From: Gammaproteobacteria bacterium
GTDB lineage: Bacteria; Pseudomonadota; Gammaproteobacteria; UBA4575
NCBI GenBank assembly: GCA_013001685.1
Contig: JABDMD010000152.1
Location: forward strand, 1 to 47,129
Reading direction: 5' to 3'
Length of the DNA: 47,129 nt
Shown piece by piece: positions 34,147 to 42,605 of the stretch. The notes below the pieces were generated by a model that saw only the letters and a program-made list of their open reading frames with translations, made no database searches and had not been told where the DNA came from. The translations under genes and the position numbers were made by a program. Each line of letters starts with the position of its first letter. The first letter of the stretch is position 1.

Positions 34147-36264
34147 ATGCAAACAAACAATAAAAAAATAGTTTCTATAAATAAATTAAACGATGCATCA
34201 TCTTATGAAATGCAAATAGAGAGTCTTAAGAAACAGAAAAATCTTCTGCAAGAAGTCATTGATAAAGTGCCAAACTTGATATCGGTAAGAGATGCATCTG
34301 GAAAATTTATCTTAGTGAATAAAGCAATCGCTAATGTCTATGGATATGAAGCAAATGATTTGATTGGAAGGAATGATGAAGAATTAACACATCAACCTTG
34401 GAAAATAGAAAGTTGTATTGAAATAGACACAATGGTAATGCAGCAAAAACAAGAAAGAATAATTTTAGAAGAAACTATAAAAGACTCGAATGGTAAAAAG
34501 ATTTGGTTGCAAACTACGAAACAGCCATTTATCGACAAATCAAATGATGAGCTATATGTGTTAGGTGTTAGTACGAATATAACACAGCATAGAATTGCTA
34601 AAGAAAAGCTCATCCAGAGTGAGAAAAGATTCAAAGATTTTGCAGAAACAGCAGCCAATATTTTTTGGGAATTAGATAAAGATTTCAACTACACGTATAT
34701 ATCAGGCAGCATTAAAAATCTTATTGGTGATTCATCTATTTATCCATTAGGGAAAGGTTTTAATACTCTTTTTTCAAATAGTTCAAAATGTGAATTTGAT
34801 TTTGATGTTTATAAAGAAGCATTAGAAAAGCGTGAAAATATTTCAAATTTTACTTTTAATGTAAAAAATGAAAATAAAGAAGTAGACATATTTAGAATTA
34901 ATGCAAAATCAATTTTTAATAAAAACAAAAAATTTGAAGGATACCGTGGTGTAATTCGGAGTATCACAGAAGAGAAAGCGTTACTTGAGAGAATAGCATA
35001 TGACGCTAAACACGATGCGTTAACAGGCTTGGTGAATCGCAATGAATTTGATAAGCAGCTTAAAAGAGTGCTTAAAAGTGCCAAAGCTACAGAAGAGGTT
35101 TCTATTCTATGTTATTTAGATTTAGATCATTTTAAAGTAGTTAATGATGCAGCAGGGCATAGTGCTGGTGATCAGCTTCTTATTCGTTTGTGTCATATAT
35201 TGGAAGATAAAGTGCGTGCTTCAGACATTGTGGCTCGTTTAGGAGGTGATGAATTTGGAATTATTTTAGAACGTTGTCCGCTTAATAATGCAGTAACAGT
35301 TTGTGAAAATATTTTACGCAGTATCAACCAATTCGTCTTTGACTGGGATAAGCAAAGCTTTAAGGTAGGTGCTAGTATCGGTATCGCAATAATTACAGAT
35401 AAGTCTGAAAATGAAGCCTTGATAATGAGTCAAGCTGATATGGCATGTTATAGGGCAAAAGAGTTGGGTCGTAATCAAATGCATATTGCTCATACAAATG
35501 ATACTGCAATTATTGAACGATCTTCAGAATTTACATATGTAAGTGCGATTACGGAAGCGTTAAATAACGATCGTTTGTTCTTAATGAAGCAGCCAATTGT
35601 GTCTGTTTCTAGGGATGATAAAGAAATACCACATTATGAAGTGCTCTCTAGAATAATTGATGATAAAGATAATATTATTTCACCAAATGAATTTATAAGG
35701 GTAGCAGAACGTTATGGAATGATTACTAGAGTAGATCGTTTTGTAATTAAGAAAGCATTCCATTATCACATGCAAGCGCACCATAATGATGGTGTGGTGA
35801 TATCTATAAACTTGTCTGGCAATTCTGTAAGTGATCCTTATATCTTAGACTTCATAAAGCAAGAATTGGAAACTTCTAAATTAGAACCGAGTAGTGTTTG
35901 TTTTGAAATCACTGAAACCGCTGCAATTTCCAGTATAACTAAAGCAATTAATGTCATTAAGGAGCTAAAAGACATTGGTGTTAAATTTGCTTTAGATGAT
36001 TTTGGTAGTGGACTTTCATCTTTTGGTTATCTTAAGGATTTGCCCGTGGATTATCTTAAAATAGATGGAACATTTGTAAAAAATATGGTGGAAAGCGAAA
36101 AAGACCGAGCAATTGTTCGATCGATTAATGAAGTAGCCAAAGTTATGGGTATGCAGACTATTGCTGAGTTTGTTGAGAATGACGAGATACTAGAAATTCT
36201 CAAGGAAATAGGCGTTGACTATGCTCAAGGCTATGGGATAGGTAGGCCAGAAAGACTGAATTAA
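34147..36264 (+). CDS. PAS-PAS-GGDEF-EAL c-di-GMP turnover protein
   Basis: The 705-residue cytoplasmic product has a short coiled coil and a PAS domain (about 32-150, DKVPNLISVRDASGKFILVNKAIANVYGYEANDLIG). A second, diverged PAS (about 160-278), a GGDEF domain (282-450) and an EAL domain (460-705) follow. GGDEF is intact at 366-370 with an RASD inhibitory I-site (357-360). The EAL signature reads EVL (498-500), with the catalytic Glu kept. DDFGSG, LKID and QGYGIGRP are present, so phosphodiesterase activity is expected too. It is co-directional with the K+ channel gene (15-base gap), suggesting co-transcription from the FliA promoter. Confidence 0.93.
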   Translation: MQTNNKKIVSINKLNDASSYEMQIESLKKQKNLLQEVIDKVPNLISVRDASGKFILVNKAIANVYGYEANDLIGRNDEELTHQPWKIESCIEIDTMVMQQKQERIILEETIKDSNGKKIWLQTTKQPFIDKSNDELYVLGVSTNITQHRIAKEKLIQSEKRFKDFAETAANIFWELDKDFNYTYISGSIKNLIGDSSIYPLGKGFNTLFSNSSKCEFDFDVYKEALEKRENISNFTFNVKNENKEVDIFRINAKSIFNKNKKFEGYRGVIRSITEEKALLERIAYDAKHDALTGLVNRNEFDKQLKRVLKSAKATEEVSILCYLDLDHFKVVNDAAGHSAGDQLLIRLCHILEDKVRASDIVARLGGDEFGIILERCPLNNAVTVCENILRSINQFVFDWDKQSFKVGASIGIAIITDKSENEALIMSQADMACYRAKELGRNQMHIAHTNDTAIIERSSEFTYVSAITEALNNDRLFLMKQPIVSVSRDDKEIPHYEVLSRIIDDKDNIISPNEFIRVAERYGMITRVDRFVIKKAFHYHMQAHHNDGVVISINLSGNSVSDPYILDFIKQELETSKLEPSSVCFEITETAAISSITKAINVIKELKDIGVKFALDDFGSGLSSFGYLKDLPVDYLKIDGTFVKNMVESEKDRAIVRSINEVAKVMGMQTIAEFVENDEILEILKEIGVDYAQGYGIGRPERLN

Positions 36265-36373
36265 ATGAGTGTAATTGGCTCAAGAAATTGTCTATTTGAC
36301 CGTTAACATAGTGAAGTGAATCAAAATGTTACTCATATTATTACTATATAAATTATAAATATCAAAACATTAC

Positions 36374-37915
36374 ATGACAATTTTAAATAATCCAGAACTA
36401 GTTACATTATTGGAGCGCTGTAGGGACCTGCCTACACCCCCGGGTGTAGCCGAACAGATTATTAGTCTAAGTTCAAATGCTAATAGTGATGTTGCAGTGC
36501 TTACTGACATTGTTAGCCTGGATCCTGCTTTGACTGTAAAAATGCTACGCATGGCAAACTCTCCCATATATGCGCTACAAGGGAAAGTAGATAATCTAAA
36601 GCAAGCAGTGATGTTGTTTGGATGGAACGGAACATTAAATTTAGCCCTTAGTTTTTCTTTAGTTTCAAACATTACTCCATCTATGAGTGATGGCCTTGAT
36701 TATGATTTTTTCTGGAAGCGATCTATAGCTGCAGCAGTTGCGTGTAGGCACTTTGGAAGAGTGGTGGGAGTCAACAGTAGAAAGGAAGACTTGTTTTTGC
36801 CAGGTCTTTTGCAAGATATTGGTATGCTTGCCTTGGATAAAGCAATGCCAGAATTATATAACGGTATTGGAAATCAGCAACACCAGCATAAATATATCCA
36901 AAAGCTCGAATTAGAAAAACTTGGAATTGATCATGCTCATGTAGGTGCGTGGTTATTAGGGCGTTGGAATTTACCAAAAAGAATTATTGATTTAGTAGCC
37001 ATAAGCCATCAAGAAGAAATGCATGTAGATAATGAACCTGAGTATCTTTCTGAAAACTGTATTAAGGTATCAGATGTTATTGCAGAATGCATATGCAATG
37101 ATGAAGACCAGAGAGATTATCATTATGCAGCTAATATATGTAATGAAGTACTTGGTTTAGATAAAACATCTTTCTTGAAAAATTTAGAAGAAATTACTAC
37201 AGAAATGCAAGAAACTGCAGCAATATTTGAAGTAGATGTGGGAGATCCAAAATTACTAAACTGTATTGCGGAACAAGCAAAAGAGTTATTGCTTTTGCGT
37301 AGTATGGAGACGTTAAAGACAGCAGAGGAGCTACACCAAGCTGCAGAATTTTTAGAGCTAAAAGCAAAAAAATTAGAATATTCTGCAAAAATGGATGCAC
37401 TTACAGATATATATAATCGTGGTCACCTCGAGATATCTTTGGGTACTGAATTTGAAATGTCAAAGAAATCAGGTTGGCCACTCACAGTTGTGATGGTTGA
37501 TCTAGATCATTTCAAAAAAGTAAACGATACTTACGGGCATGATTGTGGAGATAGAGCTTTAAAGTATGCAGTGGATTTATTAAAAGCATGTATAAGAGAT
37601 ACTGATTCGTTATATCGCTATGGTGGTGAAGAATTTGTAGTCATTCTCCCAAATACAAGCATAGAGGGTGCACAAAGTTTTGCTGAAAGGATTATGCTTA
37701 CCTTCAATAAAAATACGTTTGAATATAAGCAAGATATAAATATTTCTATAACTGTGTCCGCAGGTATTGCTATTCAAGATGAGGATAGTGATTTTAATGA
37801 ATGGGGTGATCTATTAAATGCAGCTGATCAATGCTTATATGAGGCAAAGCAATGTGGTCGTAATCAATACAAAATTTATGAGCATAATAAACCTATAAAG
37901 GCGGCAGTAGGATAA
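36374..37915 (+). CDS. HDOD-GGDEF diguanylate cyclase
   Basis: The 513-residue product joins an N-terminal HDOD domain (about 10-215) to a helical region (LKTAEELHQAAEFLELKAKKLE, about 313-336) and a C-terminal GGDEF domain. The active-site motif is GGEEF (417-421), preceded by the I-site RDTD (408-411), so it should make c-di-GMP with product inhibition. HDOD domains are non-catalytic relatives of HD hydrolases used as signalling modules. The next gene encodes a close paralogue of the HDOD half without GGDEF. The upstream 109 bases are AT-rich with TATAAA-like boxes, and no flagellar-type promoter is seen. Confidence 0.92.
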   Translation: MTILNNPELVTLLERCRDLPTPPGVAEQIISLSSNANSDVAVLTDIVSLDPALTVKMLRMANSPIYALQGKVDNLKQAVMLFGWNGTLNLALSFSLVSNITPSMSDGLDYDFFWKRSIAAAVACRHFGRVVGVNSRKEDLFLPGLLQDIGMLALDKAMPELYNGIGNQQHQHKYIQKLELEKLGIDHAHVGAWLLGRWNLPKRIIDLVAISHQEEMHVDNEPEYLSENCIKVSDVIAECICNDEDQRDYHYAANICNEVLGLDKTSFLKNLEEITTEMQETAAIFEVDVGDPKLLNCIAEQAKELLLLRSMETLKTAEELHQAAEFLELKAKKLEYSAKMDALTDIYNRGHLEISLGTEFEMSKKSGWPLTVVMVDLDHFKKVNDTYGHDCGDRALKYAVDLLKACIRDTDSLYRYGGEEFVVILPNTSIEGAQSFAERIMLTFNKNTFEYKQDINISITVSAGIAIQDEDSDFNEWGDLLNAADQCLYEAKQCGRNQYKIYEHNKPIKAAVG

Positions 37916-37944
37916 CTAAATATTTATACGGAAGTAATAATAAT

Positions 37945-38904
37945 ATGGATTTATGTATACAAGACTTAATGGATAACGAGACGTTTTCTTTATTGGAAAA
38001 ATGTAATGATTTGCCAAGTCCTCCAGGTGTAGCGGATCAAATTATTCATCTTAGCTCAGATGCAAATTCAGATATCGATACGCTTGCAGAAATAGTAAGT
38101 TTTGATCCTGCACTTACAGCAAAAATTTTACGTATTGCAAATTCATCTTTATACGCACGCCGTACTAAGACAGAAAATATCCAACAGGCTGTAGTAATGT
38201 TTGGTTGGGAAGGTACATTAAACCTTGCGCTTAGTTTTTCGCTTGTAGGTAATATGAAAGATAATGGCGATGGTTTAGATTACACTTATTTTTGGAAGCG
38301 TTCTCTTGCAACTGCCGTAGCTTGTCGTTGTTTAGCTGGTGCTACTGGTTATGCGAAGAAAGAGGAATTATTTTTGCCTGGCTTACTTCAAGATATTGGA
38401 ATGCTAGCGATTGATAAAGTTCACCCAGAACTATATTCAGGTATTGGAGATAAACAGCAGGATCATCAAAATTTAATTAAATTTGAAAAAAGTAAATTAG
38501 GATTTGATCATGCTTTAGTAGGGGCTTGGTTATTAAACAAATGGGATATACCTGAAAAAATTACTGAGCTTGTATCTGCAAGCCATGGTGATAATTTAGA
38601 ATTTGTAAATGAAAATAACGCAGCAGCGGCTAAGTGTGTAGCCTTTGCAGGTGTTCTAGCAGATTGTATATGTTTCGATCATACTGATGAGGGTTATCTT
38701 AAAGAAGCAGATAAAGCTGAAAAAGAATTTGGTATCGATATTTTAGAATTCATGAACTTGATTGGTAGTGTGACAAGAGAGTTTTTAGAAACTGCTAACA
38801 TGTTTGATGTCGAGATTGATGATCCTGATATATTAGAGACTGTTGCAGAAATGGCTAAGATGACATTAGAGCTGAGTGGAACAAGCGCAAACCAAGCGGC
38901 ATAA
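37945..38904 (+). CDS. HDOD domain protein, paralogue of the upstream HDOD-GGDEF protein
   Basis: This 319-residue HDOD protein aligns along almost its whole length with residues 1-310 of the preceding protein. Shared blocks include DLP-x-PPGVA-x-QII, TLNLALSFSLV, FLPGLLQDIGML and GAWLL. It ends where the other continues into GGDEF. Tandem duplication followed by loss or gain of the GGDEF domain is the simplest explanation. The pair could form heterodimers through HDOD. The 29-base gap suggests one operon. No metal-binding HD motif is obvious, as expected for HDOD. Confidence 0.9.
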   Translation: MDLCIQDLMDNETFSLLEKCNDLPSPPGVADQIIHLSSDANSDIDTLAEIVSFDPALTAKILRIANSSLYARRTKTENIQQAVVMFGWEGTLNLALSFSLVGNMKDNGDGLDYTYFWKRSLATAVACRCLAGATGYAKKEELFLPGLLQDIGMLAIDKVHPELYSGIGDKQQDHQNLIKFEKSKLGFDHALVGAWLLNKWDIPEKITELVSASHGDNLEFVNENNAAAAKCVAFAGVLADCICFDHTDEGYLKEADKAEKEFGIDILEFMNLIGSVTREFLETANMFDVEIDDPDILETVAEMAKMTLELSGTSANQAA

Positions 38905-39016
38905 TTTATACTTAGTTGTCTAAATCATATTTTCAATTTTGAATACTTAAATTTATCTCACTAAAGTTTAAGAAGGTCTTATAATCTAACTATTATTTTC
39001 TATAGGGTTTATACTT

Positions 39017-39577
39017 GTGGAACTAGATAATAGTGAAATCATAAAAATAGGTATTGTAGGTGAAGGATCTCTAACAGATTTATTTGTTGAATATTTTATA
39101 AACGCAGGTGTAAGTTTAAATTTACTTGAATCTGCAATCGATATAGATACAAGAACATCCAATGTTTACTACCATAATTCCTTATTTTCTATTGCCAAGC
39201 ATAGTTCAATAATTGTCACGATGATGCCAGATGGTCCTGCGTTAGAAAAAATATTATTTGATGAGGATGGAATATCCAACCATCTTTCGCAAGGCAGCGT
39301 CATAATAGATATGAGCTCAGTTTCACCCGAATTGATCCAGGAAATATCTGAGCAATTAATCGAGCAAGAAGTACATTTTTTAGATGCTGCATTAATAAAT
39401 GAAGCGCAAAGTGAATCAGATCTGATGCAGATGATGCTTATTGGTGGGGATAGTCATGCATATAATCAAGTGTTGCCAGTATTTCAACGAATAATCAAAG
39501 ACGTGAAACACCTAGGAGCAAATGGCGCGAGTCAGTTCTATCGCCAGGCATTCGCAGTAAGAGCTAAGAACGCATAG
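39017..39577 (+). CDS. Shortened beta-hydroxyacid dehydrogenase-like NAD(P)-binding protein
   Basis: The 186-residue product resembles only the N-terminal Rossmann domain of 3-hydroxyisobutyrate dehydrogenase/6-phosphogluconate dehydrogenase-type enzymes. It has KIGIVGEGSLTDLFVEYFINAG at the dinucleotide fold, DMSSVSPELIQEISEQL, VHFLDAALIN and GGDSHAYNQVLPVFQ. Family enzymes have about 290 residues and a C-terminal helical catalytic domain; this one stops soon after GANGASQ. The fold motif reads GEGSLT where GxGxxG is expected. It is probably not an active dehydrogenase; it could be a remnant or a sensor. GTG start, with AGGG nine bases upstream. A weak hairpin covers its stop codon. Confidence 0.75.
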   Translation: MELDNSEIIKIGIVGEGSLTDLFVEYFINAGVSLNLLESAIDIDTRTSNVYYHNSLFSIAKHSSIIVTMMPDGPALEKILFDEDGISNHLSQGSVIIDMSSVSPELIQEISEQLIEQEVHFLDAALINEAQSESDLMQMMLIGGDSHAYNQVLPVFQRIIKDVKHLGANGASQFYRQAFAVRAKNA

Positions 39578-39680
39578 CTTTGTTTAAGCTAATTTTCGAT
39601 ATATAGGCGGTATGCGCTTAATATAGTACTTCTATAACCAGTTGATTAGATTAACTATACCGTCTACTTTTTTGTGTTGT

Positions 39681-39712
39681 TACATTATAAATATCACCTA
39701 TATTATAATGTA
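39681..39712 (+). promoter_or_regulatory. Inverted repeat upstream of the HTH gene, candidate operator
   Basis: TACATTATA (39681-39689) and TATAATGTA (39704-39712) form a 9-base dyad about 40 bases before the HTH gene. The right arm also contains a TATAAT box. It may be an autoregulatory operator overlapping a promoter. Confidence 0.4.
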
Positions 39713-39750
39713 TAACAATCTAACTAATTTCTTTCACAGAGTAGAGATCA

Positions 39751-39987
39751 ATGTCAGTTGTAGAGTATTTGGATTTACCTAGTGCCGCAAGGTTAACAGG
39801 GGTATCTGTAACTAAGCTATACAGGTTTATACATTCTGGAGATTTAGCCATTCACAAGATAAATGGAGAACTGGTAGTGAAAGTTCAAGATCTTTTGAAG
39901 CAAAAGACAGATATCAAAGATTGTGAACTTTTAGAGCCAACCTTTATGAATCTAATTACAGAAGTTAAGACTGAAAATATAAATTAA
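39751..39987 (+). CDS. Small excisionase/MerR-type HTH protein
   Basis: The 78-residue product starts with a helix-turn-helix of the DNA-binding excisionase type (YLDLPSAARLTGVSVTKLYRFIHSGDLAIHKINGELVVKVQDLLK, about residues 5-50). A 28-residue acidic tail follows. Such proteins act in phage excision but also as small chromosomal regulators. No integrase or att-like repeat is seen nearby, so a regulatory role is more likely. AGAGTAGAGA precedes the ATG. Confidence 0.7.
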   Translation: MSVVEYLDLPSAARLTGVSVTKLYRFIHSGDLAIHKINGELVVKVQDLLKQKTDIKDCELLEPTFMNLITEVKTENIN

Positions 39988-40010
39988 CCACTTTACTGAA
40001 AGAGTATAAT

Positions 40011-40496
40011 TCACATATTTAGTTGATGAAATTTACCTGCGTGCCAAACAGAAGGTGTGCCACCATTAACGCTTAAATATTTTACCTGACCTACTAATAT
40101 TACGTGGTCTCCACCAGAATAAATGTTCTCTGTATTGCATTCGAGTGAAACTGGGCTGTCTGGAAGAATGGGAAGCCCGTAAGATCCTTGTTCGAATTCG
40201 CCTCCCTCAAACTTATCACAACCTTTTGTAGCAAATTTGAACGCGAGCGCTTCATGTTCTGGACCAATGATATTGACAGCAAACTGTTTTTGATTATTGA
40301 AGGTTTCAAAACAATCGGCATTATTAGCTAAACATACGAGAATTAAAGGAGGAGACAGAGATAACGATGTAAATGCGGATGCAGTAAAGCCGCATCTTTG
40401 TCCTGAATTATCCACAGTTGTGACGATGGTAACGCCGCTTGGAAAAATCCCCATTGCTTGTTTGAATGAGTCTTCGCAAACTTTTTTCGATTTCAT
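40011..40496 (-). CDS. Flavin reductase domain protein (NAD(P)H:FMN oxidoreductase)
   Basis: The product (161 residues from this ATG) belongs to the HpaC/flavin-reductase-like family, which supplies reduced flavin to two-component monooxygenases. The N-terminus has FKQAMGIFPSGVTIVTTVDNSGQRCGFTASAFTSLSLSPPLILVCL, including the GFTASAFTSLSLSPP signature. FAVNIIG and the C-terminal GDHVILVGQVKYL are also typical. In this context its likely partner is the SfnG-type monooxygenase at the right end. It is the only clear - strand gene in the window. A consensus sigma-54 promoter reads toward it from 40616. A TTG at 40502 is an alternative start; neither has a strong ribosome site. Confidence 0.88.
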   Translation of the reverse strand: MKSKKVCEDSFKQAMGIFPSGVTIVTTVDNSGQRCGFTASAFTSLSLSPPLILVCLANNADCFETFNNQKQFAVNIIGPEHEALAFKFATKGCDKFEGGEFEQGSYGLPILPDSPVSLECNTENIYSGGDHVILVGQVKYLSVNGGTPSVWHAGKFHQLNM

Positions 40497-40601
40497 GTGC
40501 AACTATTTTTATATACTAAAAAATGAGTATGGTTATATATAGGTAAGAACCTTGTTTATATCGCTTATTCTATATGTGGTTTTAAGTCTAATTATTAGGC
40601 T

Positions 40602-40616
40602 GCAACATATATGCCA
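40602..40616 (-). promoter_or_regulatory. Sigma-54 promoter of the flavin reductase gene
   Basis: On the - strand the sequence reads TGGCATA-N4-TTGC followed by A, a close consensus match with exact GG/GC spacing. It points at the flavin reductase gene, with a leader of about 95 bases. A 17-bp GTTTC-N5-GAAAC element lies about 75 bases upstream of its GG. Confidence 0.8.
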
Positions 40617-40680
40617 CATAGAATTTACTTCAAAGTGCTTGAATTTATTTAATTTAATGTCTATAAAATAATATTTATAC

Positions 40681-40697
40681 GTTTCATAAAGAAACAT
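40681..40697. promoter_or_regulatory. Dyad element A (GTTTC-N5-GAAAC), candidate activator site
   Basis: GTTTCATAAAGAAACAT matches two further copies, at 42538 and 44437, at 14 to 15 of 17 positions. A further TGTTTC follows directly, so GAAACATGTTTC is itself palindromic. It lies between the divergent flavin reductase and sigma-54 activator genes. Confidence 0.7.
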
Positions 40698-40956
40698 GTT
40701 TCGTTATGAGCAAAATAGTTGTAAATGACTTGTCCTATTTGATACATTTAAGATATTGTACAAGCTGCTTATTTCTAAAATTAATGCATGCATTAGCTTG
40801 TATTTAGCGATAAATAAAAAAATATAACATTTAAACTTTTGTGAGTGACGGAAAGTATTAAAAAAATACTTAATTTGTTAGTTAAATTTGAACATTTAAA
40901 AAAACACGTAGATTCATCGTCATGATCTGAAAAGCTCAAGCTATGAGGGCTTAGAA

Positions 40957-42351
40957 ATGAAAATTTCTCATAAAATATTAGTTGTAGAACATGATGTAGA
41001 GTTCGGTGAATCAGTAAAACAGTTGCTTGAAAGTGAGCTGATGGAAGTTACTCATGTAACTAAAGTCGTAGACGCTATGGACAAGTTATTGTCAGAGCAT
41101 TTTGATCTGCTATTAAGTGATCTTAAGTTAAGTGGTCCTACTGGCTTAGACTTACTTAGGAAAGTTCGTACTGCCAAGCTAGAACTTCCAGTAATTATCA
41201 TGACAAGCTATACCTCTATCAAGTGTGCAGCGCAGGCTTTGCGTTTAGGTGCGGCGGACTACATTCTAAAACCTTTTACTGATTCTTATTTAGTGCATGC
41301 AGTTGCTAGAGGTTTAAAAGAAAAATCCATTCAAAAAGAAAATACACTCTTGAGACGTAATCTAAGTGCAGCACTACATTCTAAACAAGAAATAATTGGC
41401 GAAAGTCAAACAATATTAGAGTTGAAAAATTTAATTCAAAGAGTAGGGCCCAGCGAAGCAACAGTTCTTATACAGGGTGAAAGTGGTACAGGTAAAGAAT
41501 TAGTGGCTTTAGGAATTCATAAAGCTAGCACACGCAGTGAAGGAAGATTTGTGCCAGTTAATTGTGGTGCAATTCCTATGGAGCTTATGGAGTCTGAGTT
41601 TTTTGGTCATGTAAAAGGTGCTTTTACAGGTGCAATAGCAAACAAAATCGGCCTTATTCAGGAGGCCCATGGCGGAACTTTGTTTTTAGATGAGATTGCA
41701 GAGTTGGCTCCTATTTTGCAGGTAAAGTTGCTTAGATTTATTCAAGATAAAATGATCAAGCCTGTAGGAGATAGTAAATCGCATGAAGTGGATGTTCGGA
41801 TTATTGCAGCATGCAATTCAGATTTACAAAAAGAAGTTAACGAAGGGCGGATGCGAGAAGATTTGTTCTATCGTTTGAATGTGATTCAAATCTCTGTACC
41901 TCCGTTGCGACAGCGTCTAGGTGATATAGAGTTATTGGTGAATTACTTTATCAAATTTTACAACGCAAAATTAGGTCGAAAGATTAACAAGATTAGTGAT
42001 GAAGCTTTGTTATTGCTGAAAGAATATGAGTGGCCTGGAAATATTAGAGAACTTGAAAATTCAATTGAAAGAGCAATTATATTAGCTAAAAATAATGCGC
42101 TCTTGTTGGAAGATTTTAAGCACATTAAAAGCAATGAGCTTCATAAAAAGCAATCAAAGCAAAAAGAAGTCGATCTACTTGGGCCGATGTCTATTGACGA
42201 TTACACTAGACGAGTGATTCAAGAATATCAAAATGACTATAATGAAATTGAGTTAGCCAACTTATTGGGAATAGGAAGAAAAGCATTATGGATGCGGCGC
42301 AATCGTTGGGGGCTATTTCGCGAAAAACAAAAAAGTGCTGTTGAATATTAA
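40957..42351 (+). CDS. Sigma-54-dependent response regulator with atypical receiver domain
   Basis: This is an NtrC-family activator of 464 residues. The receiver domain (1-120) keeps phosphoacceptor D55, T83 and K105, but the acidic pair reads E11-H12, where two acidic residues normally hold Mg2+. The AAA+ domain has GESGTGKE (174-181), GAFTGA (221-226) and Walker B TLFLDE. The C-terminal HTH is NDYNEIELANLLGIGRKALWMRRNRWGL. No histidine kinase is encoded nearby. Three candidate sigma-54 promoters and three copies of a dyad surround it, so it is the obvious candidate regulator of the flavin reductase, the binding protein and ribBA-sfnG. This would be analogous to SfnR in dimethylsulfone metabolism, though SfnR-type proteins lack a receiver. 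Confidence 0.9.
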   Translation: MKISHKILVVEHDVEFGESVKQLLESELMEVTHVTKVVDAMDKLLSEHFDLLLSDLKLSGPTGLDLLRKVRTAKLELPVIIMTSYTSIKCAAQALRLGAADYILKPFTDSYLVHAVARGLKEKSIQKENTLLRRNLSAALHSKQEIIGESQTILELKNLIQRVGPSEATVLIQGESGTGKELVALGIHKASTRSEGRFVPVNCGAIPMELMESEFFGHVKGAFTGAIANKIGLIQEAHGGTLFLDEIAELAPILQVKLLRFIQDKMIKPVGDSKSHEVDVRIIAACNSDLQKEVNEGRMREDLFYRLNVIQISVPPLRQRLGDIELLVNYFIKFYNAKLGRKINKISDEALLLLKEYEWPGNIRELENSIERAIILAKNNALLLEDFKHIKSNELHKKQSKQKEVDLLGPMSIDDYTRRVIQEYQNDYNEIELANLLGIGRKALWMRRNRWGLFREKQKSAVEY

Positions 42352-42537
42352 ATAGTAGAATTTACAAGCACATGAAAAATCGATCTACAGGGTTTGTAAG
42401 GGTTGAATCTGCAATAAATAATATAAAAAATTATTTATGTCTCAAATAAGATATATATATAGATAATAATTATTTCTCCCTGTATTTATATTTACCTTAT
42501 AAATACTTCTATAGTTGTTTCAGATAAGGCGTTCAAA

Positions 42538-42554
42538 GTATCGTTTAGAAACAT
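42538..42554. promoter_or_regulatory. Dyad element B, candidate activator site
   Basis: GTATCGTTTAGAAACAT differs from element C at two positions (left arm) and keeps the TTTAGAAACAT half exactly. It is centred about 61 bases upstream of the GG of the sigma-54 promoter candidate at 42606. Confidence 0.65.
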
Positions 42555-42605
42555 GTCGCTATCATATCTAGTTCATAAGCAATTGTTTTTATTACTTATT
42601 CAATT

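Larger units (their letters stand above)
40497..40956. other. 460-base divergent intergenic region
   Basis: It holds the - strand sigma-54 promoter (40602-40616), dyad element A (40681-40697), and a nested inverted repeat (TACAAGCT 40759-40766 with AGCTTGTA 40795-40802, the right arm abutting the palindrome TAATGCATGCATTA at 40782-40795). The part next to the regulator gene (40803-40940) is very AT-rich, with no promoter I can name. GAGGG at 40945-40949 is the ribosome site for the regulator. Confidence 0.6.

Noticed and set aside
34809-35084. 91-codon frame antisense to the GGDEF-EAL gene
   Set aside because: It is a low-complexity Ser/Leu shadow of an AT-rich gene with no ribosome site.
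39751-39987. Excisionase as a sign of a prophage or integrative element
   Set aside because: No integrase, att-like direct repeats or phage genes are nearby; composition does not change visibly.
42421-42470. AATAAT/ATTATT and TATATATA tracts after the regulator gene as a terminator
   Set aside because: The stem is short and purely A/T, with no clear T-run; it is more likely just AT-rich spacer.
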